Positions 46,758-55,915 of a DNA stretch of 64,000 nucleotides are shown here, piece after piece (within the stretch, counting starts at the first letter, position 1; each line of letters begins with the position of its first letter). A program made the position numbers and the translations under genes. The DNA lies in the NCBI RefSeq assembly GCF_002104475.1, contig NZ_NBOF01000001.1, forward strand, positions 744,001 through 808,000, read 5' to 3'. Origin of the DNA: Cognaticolwellia mytili. GTDB lineage: Bacteria > Pseudomonadota > Gammaproteobacteria > Enterobacterales > Alteromonadaceae. The notes under the pieces are model-generated. The model saw only the letters and a program-made list of their open reading frames with translations, was not told the DNA's origin and did not search any database.

Positions 46758-47185
46758 GAACTTTCCATTTAATCTTGCTAATACCAATTGGTATAAGTTC
46801 TGCCGATAACATCGTACGAACAATATATTAGGAATATAGCATAAGTATATGTATCGTATAATAAATATAAAAATTTATTGCGGTTAATGAAACGGAGTAA
46901 GCTATCATTATCTAAAAATATTTGATAATGATTCAAAGCAACTGCTGTTTATTGTCGTCGTAATATTGTCATAAAATACCTATCAAGCAAGCATCATTAC
47001 AATTTATAACTTTATGATGTATCAGAATGAGTAAACTACGCATTATGTTTACATTGTTGAAACTGAATATAACAAAGTTTACTAACTTTTAATTTACAAC
47101 AAGTATTTTTAGAAGGGTTGGTTTCTACGAAAATTGACTCAAAATAATCATCATTGTTGAAAACACCAATTTAACGGATAGAATT
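46758..47185. promoter_or_regulatory. Divergent region between the flavin reductase and nfsB, with palindrome
   Basis: About 430 bp with no gene. ATCATTATC (46904-46912) is repeated inverted as GATAATGAT (46924-46932) around an 11-base AT-rich spacer. The half-sites look like Fur half-sites but the spacing is not the standard one. It may be an operator for both redox genes. Confidence 0.5.
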
Positions 47186-47842
47186 ATGACACACCCAATT
47201 ATTAATGATTTAGAAACACGCCACACGGCCAAACGTTACGATGCTACTAAACGTATCTCTCAAAAAAACTTAGCAGTAATTTATGAAGCAATGCGCCTTT
47301 CTCCATCGTCGATTAACTCGCAACCTTGGAAGTTTATCGTGATAGAGTCCGACGCAGCGAAACAGCGTATGCACGATACTTTTGCGAATAAATTCCAATT
47401 TAATCAGCCACATATTAAAGCTGCTTCGCACACTGTTTTATTTGCACATAACCCTAAATATACCCGTGAAAGTTACGGACAAGTGATTGATGCTGATATT
47501 AAGAATGGTCGTACACAACAAGAGAATCGTGAACAAGCCTTTGGTGGTTACGCTTTTGTTGACTTAAATACTGGCGAAGATGGCAATAACGCCGCATGGA
47601 CTAGAGCACAAACATACATCGCTTTAGGCAACACAATGCATTCAGCAGCGCGCTTAGGTATTGATTCGACTCCTATGGAAGGCGTTGATGCTGAACTTAT
47701 CGGTGAAATTTTTGCAGAAGAACTTGATGGTTATGTATGTGATGTTGCTCTGGTACTTGGCTACCACGACAAAACTGAAGACTATAACGCTAAACTACCT
47801 AAATCTCGCCTGCCAGCCGAGCAAGTAATCCAAGTTTTATAA
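47186..47842 (+). CDS. nfsB: NfsB-type nitroreductase / dihydropteridine reductase
   Basis: FMN-dependent NAD(P)H oxidoreductase of 218 residues, matching E. coli NfsB in length and motifs: RHTAKRYDATKRIS, LSPSSINSQPWKFIV (about 36-50), ALGNTMHSAARLGIDSTPMEG (about 151-171) and a C-terminal YNAKLPKSRLP. It reduces nitroaromatics and quinones in the cytoplasm. It ends with a terminator hairpin. Confidence 0.92.
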   Translation: MTHPIINDLETRHTAKRYDATKRISQKNLAVIYEAMRLSPSSINSQPWKFIVIESDAAKQRMHDTFANKFQFNQPHIKAASHTVLFAHNPKYTRESYGQVIDADIKNGRTQQENREQAFGGYAFVDLNTGEDGNNAAWTRAQTYIALGNTMHSAARLGIDSTPMEGVDAELIGEIFAEELDGYVCDVALVLGYHDKTEDYNAKLPKSRLPAEQVIQVL

Positions 47843-47867
47843 ACTACTGCAGTTATCGCTATATACG

Positions 47868-47914
47868 CTTAACGTACTCACTTTGTAATAAGTAAGTACG
47901 TTAAGGTGTTTTTT
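47868..47914 (+). terminator. Terminator of nfsB
   Basis: CTTAACGTACT and AGTACGTTAAG form an 11-bp stem around an AT-rich loop, followed by GGTGTTTTTT. Confidence 0.85.
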
Positions 47915-48335
47915 AGCTCTGCAAGTTTAAACATGACCCCGGCCATTTATTAAAAGTATCATCCTATTAGTTTCAACTTATTCTTCAAACCTATCTTCTC
48001 AAATATCTGTGACTGCGCATAATGTTTGAGACTAGCACGCACCAAATGAGATTGATCTTTTATGGGCACTGTTGCCACATTCGAAACCTAATTTCGCCTT
48101 GAATTCACAGCAATAAATAGTCCGCTTAGCCACCATCGCTGTCATTCGCTAAAGGTTTAGGTATGACTTCAATGCGCTGCGTTGATCGGTTGAACTTACA
48201 TTCAATAGAGGCCGCTAATTAAAGTCGAACTGAATTTTAGGCATTAACACATAGTAAATATTGGTGGACTACTACTCTCGCCGAATTCAATAAGGATAGT
48301 AAGTATTTATGAAGTCAGGCTTTTATTCATGTGCC
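47915..48335. other. Non-coding stretch with a possible gene remnant
   Basis: About 420 bp without an intact gene. On the minus strand a 42-codon frame (48087-47959) reads VPIKDQSHLVRASLKHYAQS and on to a stop, and looks protein-like. An in-frame stop lies just upstream. It may be the C-terminal scrap of an eroded accessory gene, which would suit the neighbouring HEPN-like gene. Confidence 0.35.
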
Positions 48336-49328
48336 CTAATTGAACTTGGAATAATGTAAAACTTTAGCTCTCAAAATTGATTCAACAACCTCTTTTAAAT
48401 CGTTATACGCGACACTAAGTTTACTTTGATCTACAGACCCATTGTGAACCAAGTGACTCCGAACATCATATGCTTTTTTGCATTTTATTCCATATTGATC
48501 GCCATCCGACTTACCCAAAATATCGAATGCTTGTTCCGTTAAAGCTGCTAAGCTACTTCTGATAGACTCCTTCCTCATGCTCCCCAACCCTTGCTTAAAT
48601 CCCTTAAGTTGCTCAATACCTTTATGATCATTCTTAGCCGATTCGATAGCTTCATCGATTTGACCATCGAAATTTTTAATTATTTTTAGTATCTGCTCAG
48701 GTTTCCCCTTCGGCTCAAGTAAAGATTCAACGACAGAGTTCATTTGCAGAAATTTGGATGCTAAGGTCTTTTCTTCAGTAAGATTATTATATAACTCTAG
48801 TGCAAGCATCAACTTCTCATCTGAACAAATCAGAGTTTCCGATTCACCCAAGTCGAGCTCGTTTAATGCTTTGAACATCTTTTCAGTACCGTGCCCAAGC
48901 GTAATATTAGCAGGATGTCCGTGCATCATTGATACTTTGGACCCTGTCTCTATAGCATACGGTTCCAAATTACAGACCATGGCATCTATTCGGCCACCCT
49001 TTCTTAGAAAGTGGTTTTCATAGGCTTTTTCTGGGTCTTTTGGGTAATATGGCTTTTGAAAACTTTTATTAATTGAAACTTTAAAATTTGTAGTCAGAGA
49101 TAGCCAATAGATATAGAGCAGAACAGAGTTGAAATGCTTTTCAGCTACCTGAACTGATTCAAAGCCGCTCGTTGTGATGTCACAAGAATTGCCATAATTT
49201 CTAAGCTTTATAGTTCGACCACTAGGTAAGTTCAATTCGACCCCATCACGGTCTACATTACTCAGCTTATCGCCCAGCATTATTTGAAATGGAACGACTA
49301 GTGTATATTGCTGATCCTTGCGTACCAT
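48336..49328 (-). CDS. HEPN-like protein, solitary accessory gene
   Basis: A 330-residue soluble protein. Near the C-terminus AYDVRSHLVHNG holds an R-x4-H pair (R290 and H295 from this start), as in HEPN ribonuclease or toxin-associated domains, embedded in a helical region (about 200-325). The N-terminal 180 residues are not recognised. The frame also has an ATG at 49340; the ATG at 49328 has GGAG six bases ahead and is preferred. It stands alone between two long empty gaps, which suggests acquired DNA. It could be an abortive-infection effector of the ApeA kind or an unrelated helical protein. Confidence 0.6.
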   Translation of the reverse strand: MVRKDQQYTLVVPFQIMLGDKLSNVDRDGVELNLPSGRTIKLRNYGNSCDITTSGFESVQVAEKHFNSVLLYIYWLSLTTNFKVSINKSFQKPYYPKDPEKAYENHFLRKGGRIDAMVCNLEPYAIETGSKVSMMHGHPANITLGHGTEKMFKALNELDLGESETLICSDEKLMLALELYNNLTEEKTLASKFLQMNSVVESLLEPKGKPEQILKIIKNFDGQIDEAIESAKNDHKGIEQLKGFKQGLGSMRKESIRSSLAALTEQAFDILGKSDGDQYGIKCKKAYDVRSHLVHNGSVDQSKLSVAYNDLKEVVESILRAKVLHYSKFN

Positions 49329-49340
49329 AATATTCTCCAT

Positions 49341-49705
49341 GCAATTAAATCCAACTTTATGTCAACTTCAAATATTGTAGTGCACTGCACTGTCTCTTCC
49401 AAGGCCCTATCACATTACAGAAATGACTCCTAACCGCTACAGTTGCCCTTAATTATTAAAACAGCAATGGCATCAATGAACTTGAAGCGGACCTCAGAAT
49501 TAACGAGTTGCCAGCTTCCACTTAGCGCACAAAGTGTTCCTAAATATTACTGATTGAGTCTCAGATATTATGACTGTAAAGTCGTCGTTTCAAAAATATT
49601 ATCTTGGCGGTATTCCTTTAAAAACTAACAATCATCAATGATGATTAACCTCAATAATTATGTGTAGTCACATACCTCCTCTACAACAATTAAGCATATA
49701 AATTG
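49341..49705. other. Gap upstream of the HEPN-like gene
   Basis: About 365 bp with no credible open frame. It must hold the promoter of the HEPN-like gene on the minus strand. Nothing else was recognised. Confidence 0.4.
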
Positions 49706-49752
49706 TCCCATTGATGGGAAGATCATTTTTTTTCGCTTTCCCAAAAATGGGA
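49706..49752 (+). promoter_or_regulatory. Two matched palindromes, likely activator sites for the response regulator
   Basis: TCCCATTGATGGGA (49706-49719) and TCCCAAAAATGGGA (49739-49752) share arms and lie 33 bp apart centre to centre, about three helical turns. They are 63-110 bp upstream of the sigma-54 promoter, a normal place for an NtrC-type enhancer. Confidence 0.72.
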
Positions 49753-49814
49753 TGCTTAAAGAGAAACAGGCTAAAACTTCAGTAATTAACATATAAATCA
49801 ATGACTTTTCTACT

Positions 49815-49830
49815 TGGCACATCATCTGCA
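49815..49830 (+). promoter_or_regulatory. Sigma-54 promoter of the efflux locus
   Basis: TGGCACATCATCTGCA fits the -24/-12 consensus TGGCAC-N5-TTGCA with a single mismatch (C for T). It lies 45 bp ahead of the HlyD-type gene's start. A sigma-54-dependent activator is encoded in the same locus. Confidence 0.8.
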
Positions 49831-49874
49831 ATAGCCTCTACAAATATATACTACTCATGTAACGGGAAGCCCTA

Positions 49875-51131
49875 TTGGATATTACAATTAAAAAGCCAAG
49901 TAACACTATCTTGAAACGTTATTGGTATTTGTTACCCGTTTTGGTGATATCAATATTTGTCATAAAGTATTTATTTACATTCACTCAAGCCGGTTTTGCT
50001 ATTAGTAAGAGTATCGTTATTATTGACGAAGTTAAACGTGGCGACTTCACCGTTTCAGTGCGAGGTAGTGGCATACTGGTACCAGAAAATATTCAGTGGT
50101 TGTCGGCAAATGTTGATGCACGCGTTGATCGTATTATTGTAAAGCCAGGTAAGTTAGTAAAAAAAGGCGATTTAATTGCTGAACTTAGTAATCCACGCCT
50201 GCAACAATTATTAGAAGAAACCAAATGGGAGCTAGAGGCACAAGTTGCTGAAAGCAAAGCTGAAAAGGTTGCGCAAAAAACAGCCTTGTTGCTGCAAAAG
50301 TCGTTAATGATAAATGCTAAGCTAAATTATGAAAGCAGCAAATTAAAGCAAGAGGCCCACAATGAGCTATTTACGCAAGGTACGGGCGCTGTTTCTAAAA
50401 TTGATTTTGAACAAACTCGACTTGAAACTATTCAGTTAAAGCAGCGTTGGGAAATTCAACAAGACGTATTAAACTCGATGCTAGAGAATACACAAGCACA
50501 ACATAATGCCCTCACCGCTCGTATCAAAAAAATGTCAAAAACCTTAGAACGCGCCCAGCAACAAGTTAATAGCTTGACGGTGTACGCCAGCATAGACAGC
50601 GTAGTACAAGATGTGCCTATTGAGGCTGGCCAACGTATTAGTATGGGCGCTAATATTGCAAAGCTTGCAGCACAAAACTCGCTGATTGCTGAGCTACAAA
50701 TTCCAGAGTTACATATTCAAGATGTAGCTATTGATCAACGTGTTGTTATCGACACTCGTAATAATAAAATTCAGGGGATCGTGACTAGAATCGATCCCGC
50801 TGTTGTTAACGGTAATGTACAAGTAGATGTCAGCTTTAGCGAAACACTACCTCGCGATGCACGCCCTGATTTGACTGTTGATGGCGAAATTAAAATTACT
50901 GAAATATCGAATACTCTTTTTGTTAACCGGCCTTTATTTGCACAAAGTCAAAGTGTCGCGCCGCTATATAAAATGTCGACTGATGGTAGTTTCGCACAAA
51001 GGATCCCAGTGAAGCTAGGTAAAGGTTCAGTAAATAAAATACAAATTTTAGAAGGCTTGTCAGTCGGGGATAAGATTATTGTTTCAGACCCGAGTACATG
51101 GGAAAGCTATCAAAAAGTCCGAATAAACTAA
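49875..51131 (+). CDS. HlyD/MacA-family periplasmic adaptor of an ABC efflux system
   Basis: A 418-residue membrane-fusion protein. A single N-terminal anchor (about 16-36) is followed by a lipoyl-like half (RIIVKPGKLVKKGDLIAEL, about 71-89), a long coiled-coil hairpin (about 100-225) and the matching second half (VPIEAGQRISMGANIAKLA), then beta-barrel domains. It should link the ABC permease to an outer-membrane channel. The start is TTG at 49875 behind a GGGAAG; an in-frame stop at 49860 and no ATG in between leave no alternative. No TolC-like gene is in the locus. Confidence 0.87.
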   Translation: MDITIKKPSNTILKRYWYLLPVLVISIFVIKYLFTFTQAGFAISKSIVIIDEVKRGDFTVSVRGSGILVPENIQWLSANVDARVDRIIVKPGKLVKKGDLIAELSNPRLQQLLEETKWELEAQVAESKAEKVAQKTALLLQKSLMINAKLNYESSKLKQEAHNELFTQGTGAVSKIDFEQTRLETIQLKQRWEIQQDVLNSMLENTQAQHNALTARIKKMSKTLERAQQQVNSLTVYASIDSVVQDVPIEAGQRISMGANIAKLAAQNSLIAELQIPELHIQDVAIDQRVVIDTRNNKIQGIVTRIDPAVVNGNVQVDVSFSETLPRDARPDLTVDGEIKITEISNTLFVNRPLFAQSQSVAPLYKMSTDGSFAQRIPVKLGKGSVNKIQILEGLSVGDKIIVSDPSTWESYQKVRIN

Positions 51132-51211
51132 TTTAACAACTACTCAAATAAAAAATTTGAAGTTCGCAGCGTAAACAGACAGTATTTAATGGTTCATCGA
51201 AGGAATAAATT

Positions 51212-51925
51212 ATGACTAACACATTAATAAAATTAGATAATATTAAAAAAATATTTTTTACTGATGAGGTGGAAACACATGCCTTAAGTAATATATCACT
51301 GACCATTAACAAAGGTGAATATGTTTCAATATCGGGTCCTTCTGGTTGTGGCAAGTCAACATTATTATCGCTACTTGGTTTATTAGACACTTCCACATCT
51401 GGCCAGTATATTTTATCAACACATGATGTTTCTTCTATCTCAAAAAAACAACGTGCACATATTCGTAATAAAGAAATTGGCTTTATTTTTCAGTCTTTTA
51501 ATTTGATCAGTGATTTAGACGTAGAGGAAAACGTTGAGCTACCACTCACCTATCGTCACGATCTAACAAAAGTACAACGTAAGGAGATGGTTAAAAACGC
51601 CTTAGAGAAAGTCAATATGGCCCATAGAGCTAAGCATTTCCCTTCACAATTATCAGGCGGCCAACAACAACGTGTTGCTGTTGCACGTGCTATTGCAGGT
51701 GATCCTTCAATAATACTAGCCGATGAACCAACGGGGAACTTAGATTCAGAAAATGCTCAAGCAGTTATGGCATTGTTAGCATCTTTACATGCTGAAGGCG
51801 CCACCATCTGTATGGTGACGCATGACCCTAGATCGGCTGAACGAGCTGATAGAAATATTGACATCCTCGATGGGCAAATAGTTTCAGACAAAAGTACCAG
51901 TAAAAATAGCGTTGAAGCAGCATAG
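51212..51925 (+). CDS. ABC transporter ATPase, MacB/LolD type
   Basis: A 237-residue nucleotide-binding protein. Walker A is GPSGCGKST (42-50), the signature is LSGGQQQR (147-154) and Walker B is [12 protein letters not shown] (168-179). The [14 protein letters not shown] tail matches the MacB/LolD subfamily. It should power the permease coded next. AAGGA precedes the ATG, and 11 bases separate it from the permease gene. Confidence 0.95.
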   Translation: MTNTLIKLDNIKKIFFTDEVETHALSNISLTINKGEYVSISGPSGCGKSTLLSLLGLLDTSTSGQYILSTHDVSSISKKQRAHIRNKEIGFIFQSFNLISDLDVEENVELPLTYRHDLTKVQRKEMVKNALEKVNMAHRAKHFPSQLSGGQQQRVAVARAIAGDPSIILADEPTGNLDSENAQAVMALLASLHAEGATICMVTHDPRSAERADRNIDILDGQIVSDKSTSKNSVEAA

Positions 51926-51936
51926 GGGGCATAACC

Positions 51937-54357
51937 ATGATCATTCAAGATATAAACTACGCCTTTAGATTATTGTCAAAAAAGCCAGCCTTTACCGTAC
52001 TAACCACATTAGTTATGGCCGTAGGTATAGGGGTCAGCGTTTACATGTTTTCATTCTTTAATACTATTTTATATAAAGATCTCCCCTTTGAAGACGGTGC
52101 GTCATTAGTCGTGATAAATGCCTCGGTAAACGGTACACATGATAACGAAAAATTATCACTGCACGACTTTAATGAGATCAAAAACAACGTTAACGGCTTG
52201 TCTGAATTTAGTAGCTATTACAATACCGATGTTATCGTGTCATCTAAAGATGGTGCTAGAAGATTCCCAGCCATTATTTCTGAGCCAAACATGTTTGCTT
52301 TAACACGCGTCAAGCCATTACTTGGTCGCTCTTATAATCAAGCTGAAAGTAATGCAGGCGCCGAAAAGGTCGTGGTCATAGGTTATGATATTTGGCAAAA
52401 CCAATTTGCCGGTAATGATAACGTTATCGATAAACTAATGCGTTTAAATGGCGAAAACTACCGTGTTATTGGCGTTATGCCAGAAGATTACTTCTTCCCA
52501 AACATTGCCCAACTTTGGCTACCCAATACAGAAAATGTTGCGCAAATATCACGAAAAGATGCCAATTCAGTACATGGTTTAGCGCATATTGTTGATGGCA
52601 ATTCAATAGCCGATATTGACGGTCAGTTAAATCTTGTGATGCAACGTATCAAACAGCAGTATCCTGAAACCAATAATGGCCTTAGTGCATACGCGGTTTC
52701 TATTCCCGGTTCAGGTGCCAGCGATGGTCAACCAGTGATATACACGATGCATATCGTTGCTATATTAATCCTTATTTTAGCATCGATTAATGTCGGAAAT
52801 TTGCTATTGTCTCGTGCGGTAGAGCGCAGTAAAGAAACAGCAATAAGGGTTGCACTTGGTGCTCCGCGCTCACGACTAATTAGCCAAATGCTATGGGAGA
52901 GCATTATTATTTGTAGTTTAGGCGGAATTATTGGTCTATTAGTGATGGCTTGGGGCTTAGAAGTAACAGAAACAATTGTAGCAACATTCTTTACTGATCC
53001 TCCGGCATTTTGGTGGAAATTCGGCTTAGACAGCTACACCATTACGCTTTTTTTCATCATCGTTTTTTCTACCATCATTGTAACCGGCCTACTACCTGCT
53101 TGGAAGAATTCAGGCGGCGATTTTAATGCCGTATTACGTGATGGAACCCGCGGTGCATTAAGTAAAAAGTCTGGTCGCGTAAATAAAATGTTGGTTATCA
53201 GTGAAATATTCATTTCAATGACCGTGCTTATTGCTGCCGCCGTGATGGTATTTGCCTCATACACTCAAAGCCGTGCGGACATTGGTGCAGAAACAAAAAA
53301 CATTCTCAATGCCAGTGTGGTACTGCCAAATTCGAAATACCCATCTGAGCAAGAGCAAGTTCAGTTTGTTAAAACGCTAACATCACTTATAGAAAATAGT
53401 ACAGGTATTGGCGAAGTAATTATTGCATCTGCCCTGCCTGGTAATTTTAGTTATGAAACTTCATTTGCGATTGATGGTTTCGAATACACTGAACAATCGG
53501 CTCTTAGTTATCCAGTGATGAACTACGTTGCTGTTATGCCAGGAAGCTTAGATAAATTAGGCGTAGAACTCAAGCAAGGTCGCTATTTCAATAGTGGCGA
53601 TGACGGTTTAGATAAAAAATCAGTTATTGTTACCGAAAGCTTTGCCATAAAATACTTTAATGAAACCTCTGCAATAGGGAAACGTGTTCGCACAGTAAGC
53701 AGTGATAACAATATTGATTGGCTTACTATTGTCGGTGTTGTTGAAACAACTTTACATGGCGAACGAGAAACCCAGAACTTCCCTAGTGTATATAGGCCGT
53801 TTACCCAAGCGCCTAGAAACAAATTAACCATCGCGATGAAAATGACAGCTAGTCAAGCATTAGCAACTAAAACATTAAGAAAAACAATGGCAAGTATCGA
53901 TGCTGAATTACCATCTTTTAAAATAGAAACCTATCAGCAAAGTGTTGAACGTATTACAGCGCCTATTACCTTTATTAGTAATTTGACGGCATTATTTGCA
54001 CTAGCGGCTGTTGTACTTGCGGCAAGTGGTATATATGGCGTAATGTCGAATACTATTAACCAAAGAACACATGAAATAGGGATAAAACGCGCATTAGGTG
54101 CAGATGAGCAACTTATCACAAAAGAATTCTTATTGGCTGGACTTAAGTTATTATTGTGGGGAGGCATTCCTGGTTTATTGGCTGGTGGCTTTATGGGCTT
54201 TGGCATGTCGCAAATGTTTGGTACTGATCATTCAGTATTAATTATTATTGCAACATTGATGACAATACTTGTAGGTAGCGTTGTGTTATTGGCAACATAC
54301 TTGCCGACACAAAGAGCACTGATAGTAGAGCCAAGTCAGGCATTACACTATCAATAA
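51937..54357 (+). CDS. ABC transporter permease, double MacB/FtsX unit (ADOP type)
   Basis: An 806-residue inner-membrane permease. It has an N-terminal membrane helix (about 16-36), a MacB-type periplasmic domain (about 40-240), three membrane helices with FtsX-type motif (VGNLLLSRAVERSKETAIRVALGAPR, about 285-310), then a second helix and periplasmic domain (about 420-650) and final helices with RTHEIGIKRALGA. This duplicated layout is typical of large permeases in MacAB-like systems that move peptides, lipids or drugs mechanically to the outer membrane. The substrate is unknown. GGGGG precedes the ATG. Confidence 0.92.
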   Translation: MIIQDINYAFRLLSKKPAFTVLTTLVMAVGIGVSVYMFSFFNTILYKDLPFEDGASLVVINASVNGTHDNEKLSLHDFNEIKNNVNGLSEFSSYYNTDVIVSSKDGARRFPAIISEPNMFALTRVKPLLGRSYNQAESNAGAEKVVVIGYDIWQNQFAGNDNVIDKLMRLNGENYRVIGVMPEDYFFPNIAQLWLPNTENVAQISRKDANSVHGLAHIVDGNSIADIDGQLNLVMQRIKQQYPETNNGLSAYAVSIPGSGASDGQPVIYTMHIVAILILILASINVGNLLLSRAVERSKETAIRVALGAPRSRLISQMLWESIIICSLGGIIGLLVMAWGLEVTETIVATFFTDPPAFWWKFGLDSYTITLFFIIVFSTIIVTGLLPAWKNSGGDFNAVLRDGTRGALSKKSGRVNKMLVISEIFISMTVLIAAAVMVFASYTQSRADIGAETKNILNASVVLPNSKYPSEQEQVQFVKTLTSLIENSTGIGEVIIASALPGNFSYETSFAIDGFEYTEQSALSYPVMNYVAVMPGSLDKLGVELKQGRYFNSGDDGLDKKSVIVTESFAIKYFNETSAIGKRVRTVSSDNNIDWLTIVGVVETTLHGERETQNFPSVYRPFTQAPRNKLTIAMKMTASQALATKTLRKTMASIDAELPSFKIETYQQSVERITAPITFISNLTALFALAAVVLAASGIYGVMSNTINQRTHEIGIKRALGADEQLITKEFLLAGLKLLLWGGIPGLLAGGFMGFGMSQMFGTDHSVLIIIATLMTILVGSVVLLATYLPTQRALIVEPSQALHYQ

Positions 54358-54508
54358 ATCTTTAATACTGTGGCTTAAAAATGTCCATGGCAATAAAAGT
54401 ATTTGGTAGGATTACGTAGTAACGCTAACGAGTTGATCAATGATACATTACATATTTATTAACTTGTTAGCATGCAGTTCATTGATTTTAAGGTAAATAT
54501 ATTTAGTA

Positions 54509-55915
54509 ATGAAACAAACTATTTTACTCATTGATGATGACCAAGATATTTTAGCGGCACTGAAAATGCTACTAAGTAGTGAAGGATTTGCTATTAAACT
54601 TGCTCAAACACCGCAAGCAGCGACAGCACTTTTGGCAAAGGAAAGTATTGACCTGGTCCTAACAGACTTGAATTTTACCCGTGATACTACATCTGGTGAT
54701 GAGGGCATACAGTTAATCGCTGCGATCAGAAAACTTGATGAACAAGTACCTGTAGTAGTGATGACAGGCTGGGCGACCATTGATGTCGCCGTGACGACCA
54801 TGCAACATGGCGCTAACGATTTCATTCAAAAACCGTGGGATATTGACCGCCTTATCGCAATTATTAATAACTTGCTAAAGCTTGCTAGTGTAGAGAAAAA
54901 ATCGCAGCAACTCAGCCAGCAAAATAATTTATTACAACAACAAATCAATAAAGAATTTGACGGTGACGTAATCACAAAATCGCCAGCAATGAAACAAACG
55001 ATGAGTATCATTCAACATGTAGCCAAAAGTAACGCTAATATATTGCTTACGGGTGAAAATGGCACTGGAAAAAGCATGTTTGCGCGCTATATTCACCAAC
55101 ATTCGCAGCGTGCTGGTAACGAACAAATTTCAGTGAATATGGGCTCGGTCACTGAAACTTTGTTCGAAAGCGAAATGTTTGGCCATATTAAAGGTGCATT
55201 CACCGACGCCAAAGCAAATCGGATTGGCCGTTTTGAATTAGCTGATAATGGCACCTTATTTTTGGATGAAATAGCCAATACCCCATACTCCCAGCAAGCA
55301 AAATTGTTACGGGTACTAGAAGACCGTGAATTTGAAAAAGTTGGAGCAAATAAAACTCAGTTGGTGAATGTACGTTTAATATCGGCCACCAATGCAAATT
55401 TAACTGAAGCCGTGGCAGACGGGAAATTCAGAAAAGATTTGTTTTATCGTATTAATACCATTGCGATAGAAATTCCACCGCTGCGCGATAGAGTTGAGGA
55501 TATTATTCCGCTTGCTAAATCATTTTTAATGAATCATCGCTTAAATGAAATCAGTTTATCGCAAGAGGCAAAAAATGCACTAATGACATACAGTTGGCCA
55601 GGTAATATAAGAGAATTAAGCCATGTTATTGAGCGTGCACTGATACTTTGCCAAAATGCTACCATTGCAGTATCAGACTTAGGTTTACCTGCTGAGCTAA
55701 TGAAAAGTAAACAATCAAAAGCTGAAAAACAAAATGATATTAAATTAACAGAACATGCGTCATTAGCCTCTTTAGAAGAAATTGAACTTGATATCATTGA
55801 TAAACGTTTGACTCACTTTAACGGCAATGCACTCAAAGCTGCAAAATCGTTAGGATTGAGCCGAAGTGCCTTTTACCGTAGATTAGATAAGATACAAAAC
55901 CAATTTGAAAAATAA
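54509..55915 (+). CDS. Sigma-54-dependent response regulator (NtrC family)
   Basis: A 468-residue transcription activator. A receiver domain (1-120) has the phospho-acceptor D53 in LVLTDLNF and the acidic pocket DDD near residue 10. An AAA+ domain (about 155-380) has Walker A GENGTGKS and the sigma-54 contact loop GAFTDA, a known variant of GAFTGA. A Fis-type helix-turn-helix closes it (NALKAAKSLGLSRSAFYRRL, about 440-460). It should bind the twin palindromes ahead of the efflux operon. It overlaps the kinase gene by 11 bases. Confidence 0.93.
   Translation: MKQTILLIDDDQDILAALKMLLSSEGFAIKLAQTPQAATALLAKESIDLVLTDLNFTRDTTSGDEGIQLIAAIRKLDEQVPVVVMTGWATIDVAVTTMQHGANDFIQKPWDIDRLIAIINNLLKLASVEKKSQQLSQQNNLLQQQINKEFDGDVITKSPAMKQTMSIIQHVAKSNANILLTGENGTGKSMFARYIHQHSQRAGNEQISVNMGSVTETLFESEMFGHIKGAFTDAKANRIGRFELADNGTLFLDEIANTPYSQQAKLLRVLEDREFEKVGANKTQLVNVRLISATNANLTEAVADGKFRKDLFYRINTIAIEIPPLRDRVEDIIPLAKSFLMNHRLNEISLSQEAKNALMTYSWPGNIRELSHVIERALILCQNATIAVSDLGLPAELMKSKQSKAEKQNDIKLTEHASLASLEEIELDIIDKRLTHFNGNALKAAKSLGLSRSAFYRRLDKIQNQFEK

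Noticed and set aside
47959-48087. Short protein-like minus-strand frame considered as a transposase remnant
   Set aside because: Too short (42 codons) to assign a family; kept only as a note in the intergenic entry.
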